A DNA stretch of 34,123 bases from Candidatus Finniella inopinata (GTDB lineage: Bacteria > Pseudomonadota > Alphaproteobacteria > Paracaedibacterales > CAITNM01), in NCBI GenBank assembly GCA_945860985.1, contig CAMASM010000006.1:1-34123 (forward strand), in the 5' to 3' direction. How positions within the stretch are numbered: position 1 is the stretch's first letter; each line of letters opens with the position of its first letter. Shown here in pieces: positions 18,005 through 27,815 of this stretch. The translations under genes and the position numbers were made by a program. Below the pieces are notes generated by a model that saw only the letters and a program-made list of their open reading frames with translations, was not told where the DNA came from and did no database searches.

Positions 18005-19867
18005 ATGGCAAAAGCATTGAAAAAAGATGTTGTGATTGATTCTGAGGGTGATGATGATCTTCCCCTTATCGAGTTAGGAAAAGTAAACCCCGCTTTAAGG
18101 AAATTAATTCACCGTGGTAAAGAGCGTGGATTCATTACCTATGATGAGCTTAACGAGGCATTGCCGCAAGCTCAGCTGAGTTCTGAGCAAATTGACGAAG
18201 CGATGACTACCATTGCGGACATGGGTATAAGCGTTGTTGACTCAGATGATGTTGAAGAAACACCACTTTCTGGTGAGCTTGAGCACGATCTTTCAGCCTT
18301 TAAGTTTGATGAACAAGCTGAAGAAGAGGAAGAAGATATTTCCGGACGTACTGATGACCCAGTACGCATGTATTTACGGGAAATGGGTAACGTTGAACTA
18401 CTGTCACGTGAAGGTGAAATTGCAATCGCACAGCGTATTGAAAGTGGCAAAGTTACTCTGATTGGCAGCTTATGTGAAAGTCCTCTCACCTATAATACCA
18501 TTTTAAGTTGGCAGAAAAGACTTGCTGATTCGCAAATGCTGGTACGTGATATCATTACCTTTGACAGCAATGCTGCATATGAAGATAGCCCAGATGATTT
18601 TGAAGAAGAGGCAGAGGTAGATGAAGTCGAGTCAAAAGTTCCTGAAATTGATGATGCTACGCGCACCCGTTTACTAGAACAGCTTAAAAACTTTTCTCAA
18701 GATCAGGAAAAGTATATGTTCGCGTTGACACAAAAAGCGACTTTAACCCCCAAAGATATTGAGAAAATACGCGATAAACTAGTAACAGCATTTGAAGATC
18801 TGCGCATTAATCCATCTAGGATTGAAGAATTACTGGTTATGCATATTGAAGCCATTAAGCCAATTACCGCATTGGAACGCGATATTGTAAGCGTCGCAGA
18901 AACTTTTGGAGTTAAGCGCGAAGATTATTTGAAAGAATATAGTGGTGCCCTAATTAACCATGCGTGGCTAGAAAAAATTTCCAAAATTACCAAAAAAGGC
19001 TGGAAAGAATTTCTTGAGAAAAAATCAGACAAGCTTGAAACTTTAATTGAACTTATGGTTGGTCTTGAAACTTCAGTTGGACTTGCATATACACGTTTTC
19101 GTGAAATTGTTAGCTCTATTCAAAAGGGTGAACGCGAAACAACTAGAGCTAAAAAAGAAATGATCGAAGCTAACCTTCGTTTGGTTATTTCTATTGCTAA
19201 AAAGTACACCAACCGTGGATTGCAGTTTTTGGACCTTATTCAAGAAGGCAATATTGGCCTAATGAAAGCGGTTGATAAGTTTGAATACCGTCGTGGTTAT
19301 AAGTTTTCAACCTATGCAACTTGGTGGATTCGACAAGCCATTACCAGATCAATCGCTGATCAGGCCCGTACGATTCGTATTCCTGTTCACATGATTGAAA
19401 CTATTAATAAGCTTGTGCGTACTTCTAGGCAGATGATGCATGAAATTGGCCGTGAACCAACTCCAGAAGAACTAGCGGTTAAATTGATGATGCCACTTGA
19501 TAAAGTTCGCAAAGTTATGAAAATTGCAAAAGAACCTATTTCTTTGGAAACGCCAATTGGTGATGAGGAAGATTCACACTTAGGTGATTTCATTGAAGAT
19601 AAAAATGCGATGCAGCCAATTGATGCGGCGATAAATGCTAACTTAAAAGAAACGACAACTCGTATTTTAGCAAGCCTTACAGCTCGTGAAGAACGAGTAT
19701 TACGTATGCGCTTTGGTATTGGTATGAACAGTGACCACACTTTGGAAGAAGTTGGCCAGCAGTTTGCCGTGACCAGAGAGCGTATTCGCCAAATTGAAGC
19801 AAAAGCTTTGCGTAAATTAAAGCACCCAAGCCGCAGCCGTAAGCTTAGGAGTTTCTTAGATACTTAG
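18005..19867 (+). CDS. rpoD: RNA polymerase sigma factor RpoD (sigma-70)
   Basis: [69 protein letters not shown]. Confidence 0.97.
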   Translation: MAKALKKDVVIDSEGDDDLPLIELGKVNPALRKLIHRGKERGFITYDELNEALPQAQLSSEQIDEAMTTIADMGISVVDSDDVEETPLSGELEHDLSAFKFDEQAEEEEEDISGRTDDPVRMYLREMGNVELLSREGEIAIAQRIESGKVTLIGSLCESPLTYNTILSWQKRLADSQMLVRDIITFDSNAAYEDSPDDFEEEAEVDEVESKVPEIDDATRTRLLEQLKNFSQDQEKYMFALTQKATLTPKDIEKIRDKLVTAFEDLRINPSRIEELLVMHIEAIKPITALERDIVSVAETFGVKREDYLKEYSGALINHAWLEKISKITKKGWKEFLEKKSDKLETLIELMVGLETSVGLAYTRFREIVSSIQKGERETTRAKKEMIEANLRLVISIAKKYTNRGLQFLDLIQEGNIGLMKAVDKFEYRRGYKFSTYATWWIRQAITRSIADQARTIRIPVHMIETINKLVRTSRQMMHEIGREPTPEELAVKLMMPLDKVRKVMKIAKEPISLETPIGDEEDSHLGDFIEDKNAMQPIDAAINANLKETTTRILASLTAREERVLRMRFGIGMNSDHTLEEVGQQFAVTRERIRQIEAKALRKLKHPSRSRKLRSFLDT

Positions 19868-19877
19868 ATGGTTAGTG

Positions 19878-19899
19878 GATCCCCTTGAAAAAGGGGATC
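19878..19899. terminator. Bidirectional-type hairpin between rpoD and the convergent CorC-like gene
   Basis: GATCCCC-ttgaaaaa-GGGGATC, 7-bp stem. Confidence 0.6.
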
Positions 19900-19913
19900 A
19901 AAGAATTTTATTT

Positions 19914-21224
19914 TTAGTTATCCCTTTTTTGAATAAGAATTTTATCGATTCTGGTGCCATCCATATCCATAATCTCAAACTTAAATCCGCCCCAATCCAT
20001 ATGTTCACCAGCATAGGGAATATGTTTAAAGTGGATAAGTAGAAATCCTGCAATAGTATTAAAATCGTTTTCTTCAAATGTACTGACGATATCAACTTCA
20101 AGTAGCTCTTCGATTTCATCGATAGGGGTTAACCCATCACATAACCATGAACCATCTTCACGTTGAACAATTTCATAATGTTTTTCTTGCTGCAATTCTG
20201 GAAGTGCCCCTACCAATGTTTCAAAAAGATCAACTAAAGTTATTATTCCCTGCATGGTTCCATATTCATCTACAACAATTGCAATATGTGTTTTATATTT
20301 TTTAAATTGTTCTAGTAAATCAGGGCCTAAATTATCCTCAATAACACAAGGAGCTTCTTTAATAAGCGCTTTAAAATTCAGCTCTTCCCCCTGCATTTGC
20401 TGTGTAAGAACATCCTTTGTATTAATAATACCTTTAAAATTATCCAATCCACCTTCAAAAACAGGGTAATAACGATGAGGGTTTTGTAAAATTTTTTTGG
20501 TATTTTCTTCAATGGTATCAACCATATCAAAGTATATAACTTTAATGCGGGGAGTCATAATGACACTGGCTTCACGGTCGCCAAACTGAAGTACCTTTTG
20601 GAAAACTCTGTGTTCAAAAGCATCAATGGCACCTTCCTTAAGCCCTTGCTTCATTATTGAGTGGATTTCTTCTTCTGTAACAAAAGATTCCTTTATTTCT
20701 TTTTGATTAAATATTTTTAAAAGAACCTTTGTAGATAGATCCAAAATGAAAACAAAAGGGTACGTTACTTTAGATAAAAGATGTACTGGCCTTGCAAGAA
20801 TACTGGCTGTTTTCTCAGGTTTTGAAATAGCTATACGTTTTGGAATCAGCTCACCTAGCACAATAGAAATATAAGTAATAAATACAATGATTAAGGTAAA
20901 TGCGATTGGGTTTCCATATCCATAAACCCACGGTAGAGTACCGAGCCATATCCCCAAAGGTTCAGCAAATTTTTGACCGCTAAAAGCGCCTGAAATTACC
21001 CCTATAATTGTAATTCCCATCTGTACAGTAGATAGGAATGATCCGGGGTTATCCAGCAATTCTAGTGCCACTTTTGCGCCTTTGCTCTTTTTAGCAAAAT
21101 TTTCCATCTTTATTCGGTTAGAAGATAAAATTGCGAGTTCCGCCATAGCTAAAACACCATTTATAAAAATTAGCGAGAGAATTACAACAACATCAAATAA
21201 ATATTCTTGCACTGTTTTGTCCAT
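19914..21224 (-). CDS. CNNM/CorC (HlyC) family membrane protein with CBS domains
   Basis: N-terminal DUF21-like membrane region, CBS pair (IMTPRIKVIYFD; AIVVDEYGTMQGIITLVDLFE), CorC_HlyC C-terminus. Confidence 0.92.
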   Translation of the reverse strand: MDKTVQEYLFDVVVILSLIFINGVLAMAELAILSSNRIKMENFAKKSKGAKVALELLDNPGSFLSTVQMGITIIGVISGAFSGQKFAEPLGIWLGTLPWVYGYGNPIAFTLIIVFITYISIVLGELIPKRIAISKPEKTASILARPVHLLSKVTYPFVFILDLSTKVLLKIFNQKEIKESFVTEEEIHSIMKQGLKEGAIDAFEHRVFQKVLQFGDREASVIMTPRIKVIYFDMVDTIEENTKKILQNPHRYYPVFEGGLDNFKGIINTKDVLTQQMQGEELNFKALIKEAPCVIEDNLGPDLLEQFKKYKTHIAIVVDEYGTMQGIITLVDLFETLVGALPELQQEKHYEIVQREDGSWLCDGLTPIDEIEELLEVDIVSTFEENDFNTIAGFLLIHFKHIPYAGEHMDWGGFKFEIMDMDGTRIDKILIQKRDN

Positions 21225-21462
21225 TCATTTGCAACAACTAATAACTTCACCCGGTCTATTTCAACAAGGTTAAAGATCACTTAAATTCTCACATACCGCT
21301 TATGTAATGTCGACAATTTATGTATACCTTTGCTATAGGCCACTGGAATCTGTGGATATTTAGTAGATTTACGTACCATAATTTTTACAAAATACATACC
21401 TTTAACCACTATTTAAGATATTAATCAGACAATTAATATATAATCGAATTAAAGAGATATTA

Positions 21463-22092
21463 GTGATTTTTAAGAAAGATCACAAAAAAGAAAAAGTTTT
21501 CCAAATTCTTTTAGTTTTTTTGAAAAATATAAAAAGTGATACTTTTACTATACACGAATTAGTTGCAGCCCTAAAAGAAAGGGCCTTTGGGATTCTATTA
21601 TTGATAGTAGCTATTCCTAATGCATGTTTGGTTGCATCAATACCTATGGTTTCTTTTGTATTTGGCTTTATCGTTATTCTTGTCAGCATTCAAATTATAT
21701 TTCGACCAAATAAAATAAAGCTTCCAAATGTAATTGGAGATAAAACTTTTAGCAAAAAACAACTTGAACATATTTTGGATAAGTATACTTCTCATCTAAT
21801 AAAGATTGAAAAATATATCAAAACTCGATGGTTTTTTTTGACATCCACTATAGGAGAAATAATTTTAGGAATTATTTGTTTAATTCATGGTATCCTCATT
21901 ATTTTGCCAATTCCACTAGGGAATTTTTTACCAGGAATAGCATTAGTCTTTCTTGCTTTAGGGGTAATTGAAAAAGATGGCCTTTTTATCTTTATTGGCT
22001 ACTTTTTAAGTATAGGAGTTTTTTTATTTTTCTTTAAATATTCTATCTTTATTTACAAAGCAATAGAGTATTTTTACGAGGCTTTTTTGTAA
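21463..22092 (+). CDS. ExoD-like membrane protein (GTG start)
   Basis: ELVAALKERAFGILLLIVAIPN and a hydrophobic C-terminus typical of the ExoD family. Confidence 0.75.
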   Translation: MIFKKDHKKEKVFQILLVFLKNIKSDTFTIHELVAALKERAFGILLLIVAIPNACLVASIPMVSFVFGFIVILVSIQIIFRPNKIKLPNVIGDKTFSKKQLEHILDKYTSHLIKIEKYIKTRWFFLTSTIGEIILGIICLIHGILIILPIPLGNFLPGIALVFLALGVIEKDGLFIFIGYFLSIGVFLFFFKYSIFIYKAIEYFYEAFL

Positions 22093-22274
22093 TTTTATAA
22101 TGATCTGCATAGCAAATTATATACATCTCAAAAACTCTATACACAAAGCGCAAGAAAATTAAAACAGATTTACAAAAACTATTAAATTTAAATTTTAACC
22201 CCTTCACAATATTTGATTCCAGTAATGGTCATTTCAGGTTATATTGTCATATCTAAAAAGGAGCAAATAATTTA

Positions 22275-22904
22275 GTGAAAACACACCTCCACAAATATGA
22301 TTTACCCGATGATTTAGCTTTCGGACCCTCTGTTGCAATTGATACTGAAGCTATGGGACTTAACCAACATCGAGATCGCCTATGTTTAGTTCAACTATCT
22401 TTTGATGGTATTAACGTGCACCTGGTGCAATTTCCAAAATCTAATTTTGACAATTCCCCTAATTTAAAACGCCTTTTAACAAGTGACTGCCAAAAAATAT
22501 TTCATTTTGCTCGCTTTGATTTAGCAATTTTGCAGTACTCATTTGGTATTAGTATTAAAAATATTTACTGTACAAAAGTTGCATCTCATTTAGTACGTAC
22601 CTATACCAATAAGCATGGGTTAAAAGATTTGTGTAAAGAGTTGCTTGGTATTGAAGTATCAAAACAAGAGCAGACTAGCGATTGGGGAGCTGAAACTCTT
22701 AGTAAAGATCAAATACGATATGCCGCAACCGATGTGCTGCATTTACATAGCCTAAAGCTTAAGCTTGATGCTTTGTTATCTAGAGAAGATCGCCACAATT
22801 TAGCAAATGCAACCTTTGATTACTTGCCATTTCGAGCGGAGTTAGATTTATATTATGGTCAAAGCAGTGACTTGATGGCCTATAAAATAGATGACAGAGG
22901 ATGA
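22275..22904 (+). CDS. rnd: Ribonuclease D, short form (GTG start)
   Basis: DTEAMGLNQHRDRLCLVQLS, HFARFDLAIL, and C-terminal RYAATDVLHLHSL (3'-5' exonuclease motifs). Confidence 0.9.
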   Translation: MKTHLHKYDLPDDLAFGPSVAIDTEAMGLNQHRDRLCLVQLSFDGINVHLVQFPKSNFDNSPNLKRLLTSDCQKIFHFARFDLAILQYSFGISIKNIYCTKVASHLVRTYTNKHGLKDLCKELLGIEVSKQEQTSDWGAETLSKDQIRYAATDVLHLHSLKLKLDALLSREDRHNLANATFDYLPFRAELDLYYGQSSDLMAYKIDDRG

Positions 22905-22910
22905 TAACTA

Positions 22911-23888
22911 ATGAAAGTAACTACTAATATAAATTCCCATAAGATATTAGATGCCGGGCGAAGCACAATAACAGCAGAATCATTAGCCTTGGCACAATTA
23001 GCAGAATCTCTAGATGAAAATTTTGTTCAAGCTGTTGAGATGTTGTCTAAACCAAATAGTCGTGTAATTGTTAGTGGTATGGGCAAAAGTGGCCATATCG
23101 CTAAAAAAATTGCTGCAACTTTTGCAAGTGTTGGTCAGCCATCATTCTTCGTACACCCAGCAGAAGCCAGCCACGGCGACCTAGGTATGATCACAGCTGA
23201 TGATATATTATTGCTGTTATCCCACAGTGGCGAAACCCAAGAATTAAAAACAATGCTAGACTATAGCAGACGTTTTCATATACCAATGGTGGCAATTACC
23301 TCTAAAGAAAATAGCAACCTTGCAACTATTGCTGATGTCGCATTATGTTATCCAAATGTTGCAGAGGCTTGTCCAATGGGCTTGGCTCCCACAACATCTA
23401 CAACAATGATGCTAGCCCTAGGTGATGCTTTAGCAATTTCTACCCTACATACTCGTAATTTTAGCCCAACAGATTTTCGTACCTTTCACCCTGGTGGCAA
23501 CCTTGGAAAACAATTGTCACGGGTGCGTGATTTTATGCACGGTGGTGATCGCTTGCCGACTGTACACAAAGGTATGCTAATGAATGAATGCCTCATTAAA
23601 ATTAGCTATTTTGGGTTTGGTTGCGTAGCCGTAATTGACGAATCTGGAGAAATATTAGGAATAATAACCGATGGTGACTTACGCCGCCATATGCATGCCG
23701 GGTTATTGAATGATGCAGTTGAAGAGGTTATGACTCCCTCCCCTATTTCAATATCGGCAGATATTTTAATGGCTGAGGCTTTGGCAATTATGCAAGAAAA
23801 ATCAATTACCAGCCTATTTGTAACCGCTACTAATAAACCAATTGGTATATTGCATATTCATGATTGCTTGCGTGCGGGAATTATTTAA
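22911..23888 (+). CDS. kdsD: Arabinose-5-phosphate isomerase (SIS + CBS)
   Basis: VSGMGKSGHIAKKIAATFASVGQPSFFVHPAEASHGDLGM; CBS pair at the C-terminus. Confidence 0.94.
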   Translation: MKVTTNINSHKILDAGRSTITAESLALAQLAESLDENFVQAVEMLSKPNSRVIVSGMGKSGHIAKKIAATFASVGQPSFFVHPAEASHGDLGMITADDILLLLSHSGETQELKTMLDYSRRFHIPMVAITSKENSNLATIADVALCYPNVAEACPMGLAPTTSTTMMLALGDALAISTLHTRNFSPTDFRTFHPGGNLGKQLSRVRDFMHGGDRLPTVHKGMLMNECLIKISYFGFGCVAVIDESGEILGIITDGDLRRHMHAGLLNDAVEEVMTPSPISISADILMAEALAIMQEKSITSLFVTATNKPIGILHIHDCLRAGII

Positions 23889-23915
23889 AGTCTTTTAAAA
23901 CTTAAGGATACTATT

Positions 23916-25091
23916 ATGTTAAATTTACCGATGAGATTAGTTATTGCTGTTGCGCTGGCTTTTGTGCTTTCTAGCAACGTTAACAACACTACGGTAGTTT
24001 ATTTTTATAGTATAAGCATTGTTTTAAAGGACCTCTTAATGGTGCTACTGCCTTTTGTGGTATTTAGCTATTTAAGTTCGGCGATTTTAAGCCTGCAAAA
24101 GCAAGCCATAACTTTAGTTCTTGGGGTTTTTGGACTAGTCATAGCGGCAAATATGGTCAATGTTTTTGCAGCCTATGGCGCAGCGCAAACTATGCTAGGT
24201 TTTATAAAACCAATTTGTCTTGATGGTACTTGCAACAATAGTGGCATAGAAGCCCTATGGCGCATACCTTTGCCAAAATTTTTCGTAAGTGATAAGGCCA
24301 TGCTTTTAGGCCTATTTGTTGGAATTGTCGGAAGCTTTGCAAAATCATCTGTGGTTAACAGTGTCGTAAACTCTATAAAAATATGGTCGACAAAAGCATT
24401 GAATGTAACTTTTATTCCGTTTTTGCCGGTCTATGTATTTGGGTTTGTGTTAAAAATAGGTTTTGAGGGTGAGCTTCCCACTTTGGTTACTGCTTATGCA
24501 CCAGTATTCTTCCTATGCTTTTTTACAATACAAGCTTACTTGTTATTTTGGTTTTTTGTTGGATGCAATTGCAATTTCAAGGCAACCTTTGCAGCAATTC
24601 GCAATATGTTTCCAGCCTGGCTAACCGGATTTAGCACCATGTCAAGTGCTGCAACGTTACCAATTACTTTAAAATGTGTTGAGAAAAATATTCCAAACAA
24701 AAACTTAGTCAACTTCGTTGTACCTGCTACCGCTAATATACATATGGTTGGAGATGGCATTAACATCACCTTAACTTCGTTTGCACTACTGGCGATGTCA
24801 GGATTGCCTATGCCGAGTTTTTATGCCTTTTTAAGCTATGTTGGAGCTTATGTTCTAACCAAGTTTTCAGGAAGCGGTGTACCTGGAGGTGGCATGATTA
24901 TTTTGTTGCCAGTGGTTGAAAAACATTTAGGACTATCAGCAGAACTTAGTAGCCTTGTGGCAACCTTATATATTTTACAAGATTCACTAATGACAGCAAG
25001 TAATGTAGCTGGTAATGGGGCTTTATCATTAATCGCCAATAAAATATTTGCAAAAAAGTTTGTAGAAGAAGAACTGCAGCCTGCAAATTAA
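23916..25091 (+). CDS. Dicarboxylate/amino acid:cation symporter (SDF family)
   Basis: STMSSAATLPIT, ATANIHMVGDGINITL, SGSGVPGGGMIILLPVVE. Confidence 0.88.
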   Translation: MLNLPMRLVIAVALAFVLSSNVNNTTVVYFYSISIVLKDLLMVLLPFVVFSYLSSAILSLQKQAITLVLGVFGLVIAANMVNVFAAYGAAQTMLGFIKPICLDGTCNNSGIEALWRIPLPKFFVSDKAMLLGLFVGIVGSFAKSSVVNSVVNSIKIWSTKALNVTFIPFLPVYVFGFVLKIGFEGELPTLVTAYAPVFFLCFFTIQAYLLFWFFVGCNCNFKATFAAIRNMFPAWLTGFSTMSSAATLPITLKCVEKNIPNKNLVNFVVPATANIHMVGDGINITLTSFALLAMSGLPMPSFYAFLSYVGAYVLTKFSGSGVPGGGMIILLPVVEKHLGLSAELSSLVATLYILQDSLMTASNVAGNGALSLIANKIFAKKFVEEELQPAN

Positions 25092-25136
25092 CTTTCTCAA
25101 AAAATCTATAGCTAAACAACTTTAAAAAGATTATGG

Positions 25137-25222
25137 ATCTCCGCCGGAGTTTATCCTCGGCTTGATCGGGGACGGAGATGACATGGTGGCGACTGGATTG
25201 TCATCCCCTCGAAAGAGGGGAT
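25137..25222. repeat. Compound GC-rich palindromic intergenic element (two hairpins)
   Basis: ATCTCCG (25137-25143) with CGGAGAT (25173-25179), then ATCCCCTC-gaaa-GAGGGGAT (25203-25222). Confidence 0.7.
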
Positions 25223-25360
25223 CCATTTTCATACTAATTTTATGTAGCTTTATCTATAGGTATCATTAGAGCCAGAAATTCTTCAGCTATTTTAATATTG
25301 CTAAAAGAAAAAAGGCTGACAGTACGTCAACCTTTTTGCGTTGTTAACACATTCTTGTGA

Positions 25361-25921
25361 TTATGCGCTAAGCACTTCATCCATATCTGCTGCTCGTTCA
25401 GCAATGTTATCCATTTTCGTTGTAGATCTTGCTTCAAGCATTTTATTAAGGGCTGCTTGTTGTAGTCCAAGGTTTTCAATTTTACTTAGGGTGTCCCAGG
25501 CATTTCCTATGTTCTTAATGTCTTTTAAAGATTTTGCATTTACCATACAAGTTATTGCGCGTTCTCGTAACTCTCCATTTTCAATACCGTTTACTTGACA
25601 CCATGAATCGACCACATCTCCCATATCCGACACATCATCCATGCATGCCACATGAATCACAGCAAATGGTTGGGTTGAAGCTTTGACGTTTTTTAACTCT
25701 CCCAATAGGCTTAAAATCATTTCCAATTCTTCTGGTTGGTTAGCATAAAGCCGTTGTGTATGTTTCAAGGCTTCAGCATGTACACTCGGGTGAAGAGCAC
25801 TTACCGCCTCTCTAATTTGTTCATCGACAAGGCCTTCTGCACTGCCAGAAGAACTCGCCCCGTGCGCTGAAGAAATACACAGCAAAAATGTACTGAATAA
25901 GTAGTAAAGAGTTTTTTTCAT
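25361..25921 (-). CDS. Exported all-helical repeat protein of unknown function
   Basis: Signal peptide MKKTLYYLFSTFLLCISSAHGA; ~35-aa helical repeats in the C-terminal half. Confidence 0.7.
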   Translation of the reverse strand: MKKTLYYLFSTFLLCISSAHGASSSGSAEGLVDEQIREAVSALHPSVHAEALKHTQRLYANQPEELEMILSLLGELKNVKASTQPFAVIHVACMDDVSDMGDVVDSWCQVNGIENGELRERAITCMVNAKSLKDIKNIGNAWDTLSKIENLGLQQAALNKMLEARSTTKMDNIAERAADMDEVLSA

Positions 25922-26120
25922 AAAAATAGACTTGCTTTGTTGTTTGAGTGTCTCTTTCTAGAGGAACTTTTTTGAATTGTCAATTAGTTTTGATTTTAAC
26001 TACTGTGCTAAGTTATTACCTCTTTCAGCCTAGATAAGATCAGCCATAGTAAAATTACTCACATCTTACTTCATGCAACAAAGCAATTCGGGAAATAGTA
26101 TTATATCCTTAAGCACACCA

Positions 26121-26141
26121 CTTGAAATTACCTATTTCAAG
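26121..26141. repeat. Inverted repeat CTTGAAAT-tacct-ATTTCAAG upstream of a small exported ORF
   Basis: 8-bp perfect arms, ~42 bp before the ATG at 26183. Confidence 0.5.
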
Positions 26142-26182
26142 TCACATATGATATCATGGAGATGTAATTAGAGATTAAATAT

Positions 26183-26398
26183 ATGAAAAAAATACTAACA
26201 ATCATAATTTTATGCCACACAGCTTTGTTTGCTGCAACTGAGACTGATTCTATAGAAGCACTTGAAACGCAATTAGTTCAAAGCAAAAAACTCGCCACGC
26301 TAGAGTATATTCCTGGAGTTGAGAGATTTTTGAAAAATGGAGAGCTACAGCATTCTTTTCAGATTCAAATTGCGGAAATTCCATTAAAAAACAGTTAA
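26183..26398 (+). CDS. Small exported protein, possibly truncated (its 3' end lies in a repeated intergenic block)
   Basis: Signal peptide MKKILTIIILCHTALFAATE; its last 23 bp, including the stop, recur exactly at 27378-27400. Confidence 0.5.
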   Translation: MKKILTIIILCHTALFAATETDSIEALETQLVQSKKLATLEYIPGVERFLKNGELQHSFQIQIAEIPLKNS

Positions 26399-26460
26399 CA
26401 AGCGATTAAAAATAAGATTAGTATTAGTACAGAATCTCACCATAACAGCCTTTACAAGCC

Positions 26461-26709
26461 TTATGAGCCCCCAGCCCTTATTGCCACTGCCATATCATGC
26501 GCATCTTGAGCTCTTTTCTTTGCATCATCCTCAGCAGCTTTAGCAGCCTTAGCAGCTTTAGCCTTTTCACTAGCTTTTAGCCGTTCCGCAGCTGCTTTTC
26601 TCTCTTGTTGTTCCTTTGTAAGTGTAAGCACAGCCATCACATTCGGTGTCATTCCTAAGACTATTAATAGCCCCAAAGCTAAACGTGTTATATAAAGAGT
26701 TTTTTTCAT
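26461..26709 (-). CDS. Small exported Lys/Ala/Glu-rich helical protein, family F2 member 1
   Basis: MKKTLYITRLALGLLIVLGMTPNVMA leader shared with 27116-27337 and 27464-27727. Confidence 0.75.
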   Translation of the reverse strand: MKKTLYITRLALGLLIVLGMTPNVMAVLTLTKEQQERKAAAERLKASEKAKAAKAAKAAEDDAKKRAQDAHDMAVAIRAGGS

Positions 26710-26795
26710 GATCTATTATCCAATTTGATTTTTATATATACATTAAAACATAATTTTATTAACAAATAATTAATACGCAATTAAAAATAAGATTA

Positions 26796-27072
26796 GTATT
26801 AGTACTAATACTACCTGTCACTTTTGATTTATTCACAAAACTTAGAGCCACAACCACTCTCGCGTCATAACGAGACCGCAAAGCGGTCGTAGTTATCCAG
26901 TGATTATATTCAATATTGATTTAATCGCACTGGACTGCCACGCACTTTCAGTGCTCGCAGAGACGGGTTTTTGTGCTTAAACAGCAGATCCCGGATCAGG
27001 TCCGGGACTAAAGTTTTTCCTAGTGTGTGAGATAGGATGATCAAAAGTGACGGGTAGTATGAGTACTAATAC
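26796..27072. mobile_element. ~277 bp inserted palindromic (MITE/RPE-like) element bounded by 33-bp inverted repeats
   Basis: 26796-26828 GTATTAGTACTAATACTACCTGTCACTTTTGAT versus reverse complement of 27040-27072 GTATTAGTACTCATACTACCCGTCACTTTTGAT (31/33). Interior has palindromic cgtcataacgagacc...tatccagtg / cactggactgccacg...cgcagagacgg and tcccggatcaggtccggga. Confidence 0.7.
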
Positions 27073-27115
27073 CGAGTCTCACCATAACAATTTTTACAGA
27101 TCTAAGAACCATTCT

Positions 27116-27337
27116 TTAGTCTATCTTTTTATTATTTCTTCTATTTTGTTCCTCTTTAGCAAGCTTTTTAGCCTCTATAGCACGCTCTTTAGCGCGCTCT
27201 TCCTTTGCCTTTGCTTCCTCTCCTGGATTTAGTCGATGTTGTGCTTTTTTCACTTCCGTTCCTTTTCCTGCAACTACAGTGGGTGCCATTCCTAAGACTA
27301 TTAATAGTCCCAAAGCTAAACGTGCTATATTCTTCAT
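27116..27337 (-). CDS. Small exported Lys/Glu-rich helical protein, family F2 member 2
   Basis: MKNIARLALGLLIVLGMAPTVVAG leader. Confidence 0.75.
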   Translation of the reverse strand: MKNIARLALGLLIVLGMAPTVVAGKGTEVKKAQHRLNPGEEAKAKEERAKERAIEAKKLAKEEQNRRNNKKID

Positions 27338-27463
27338 TATTTATTCCCTATTTAATTGATATAATTTATTAAAACATAAATTCCATTAAAAAACAGTTAA
27401 TGCGCAAACTAATACGAAATCTTATATAACAGCTTGTCACCTAATCATGCATACTATTTTGTC

Positions 27464-27727
27464 TCACTGCTTGATCACTGTTTTCTTGCTCACTGGGTAT
27501 TTTTTTTCATACTCCCTAACACGCTCTTCACGCTCTTTATCTTCTTTTTCTTTTTTTATTTTAGCTTTAGAAGCTAGTTCCAGTTTTGCTTTCTCTTCCT
27601 CAGCTGCTTTTTTCTCTGCACTTGCTTTCTTTTGCGCTTCAGATTGTCCAGCCATCACTGCAGGTGTCATTCCTAAAACTATTAAAAGTCCCAAAGCTAA
27701 GCGTGTTATAAAAATTATTTTCCTCAT
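27464..27727 (-). CDS. Small exported Lys/Glu-rich helical protein, family F2 member 3
   Basis: MRKIIFITRLALGLLIVLGMTPAVMAG leader. Confidence 0.75.
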   Translation of the reverse strand: MRKIIFITRLALGLLIVLGMTPAVMAGQSEAQKKASAEKKAAEEEKAKLELASKAKIKKEKEDKEREERVREYEKKYPVSKKTVIKQ

Positions 27728-27815
27728 AATTTATCCCATATTTAATTAATATAACTTATTAGAACACAAACTATATTAATAAATAATTAATTAACGATAT
27801 TAAATATTAGTGCCG

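Noticed and set aside
27447-27749. 100-aa plus-strand Ser/Phe-rich ORF
   Set aside because: Reverse complement of the Lys/Glu-rich F2 member 3; its composition is the mirror of that gene.
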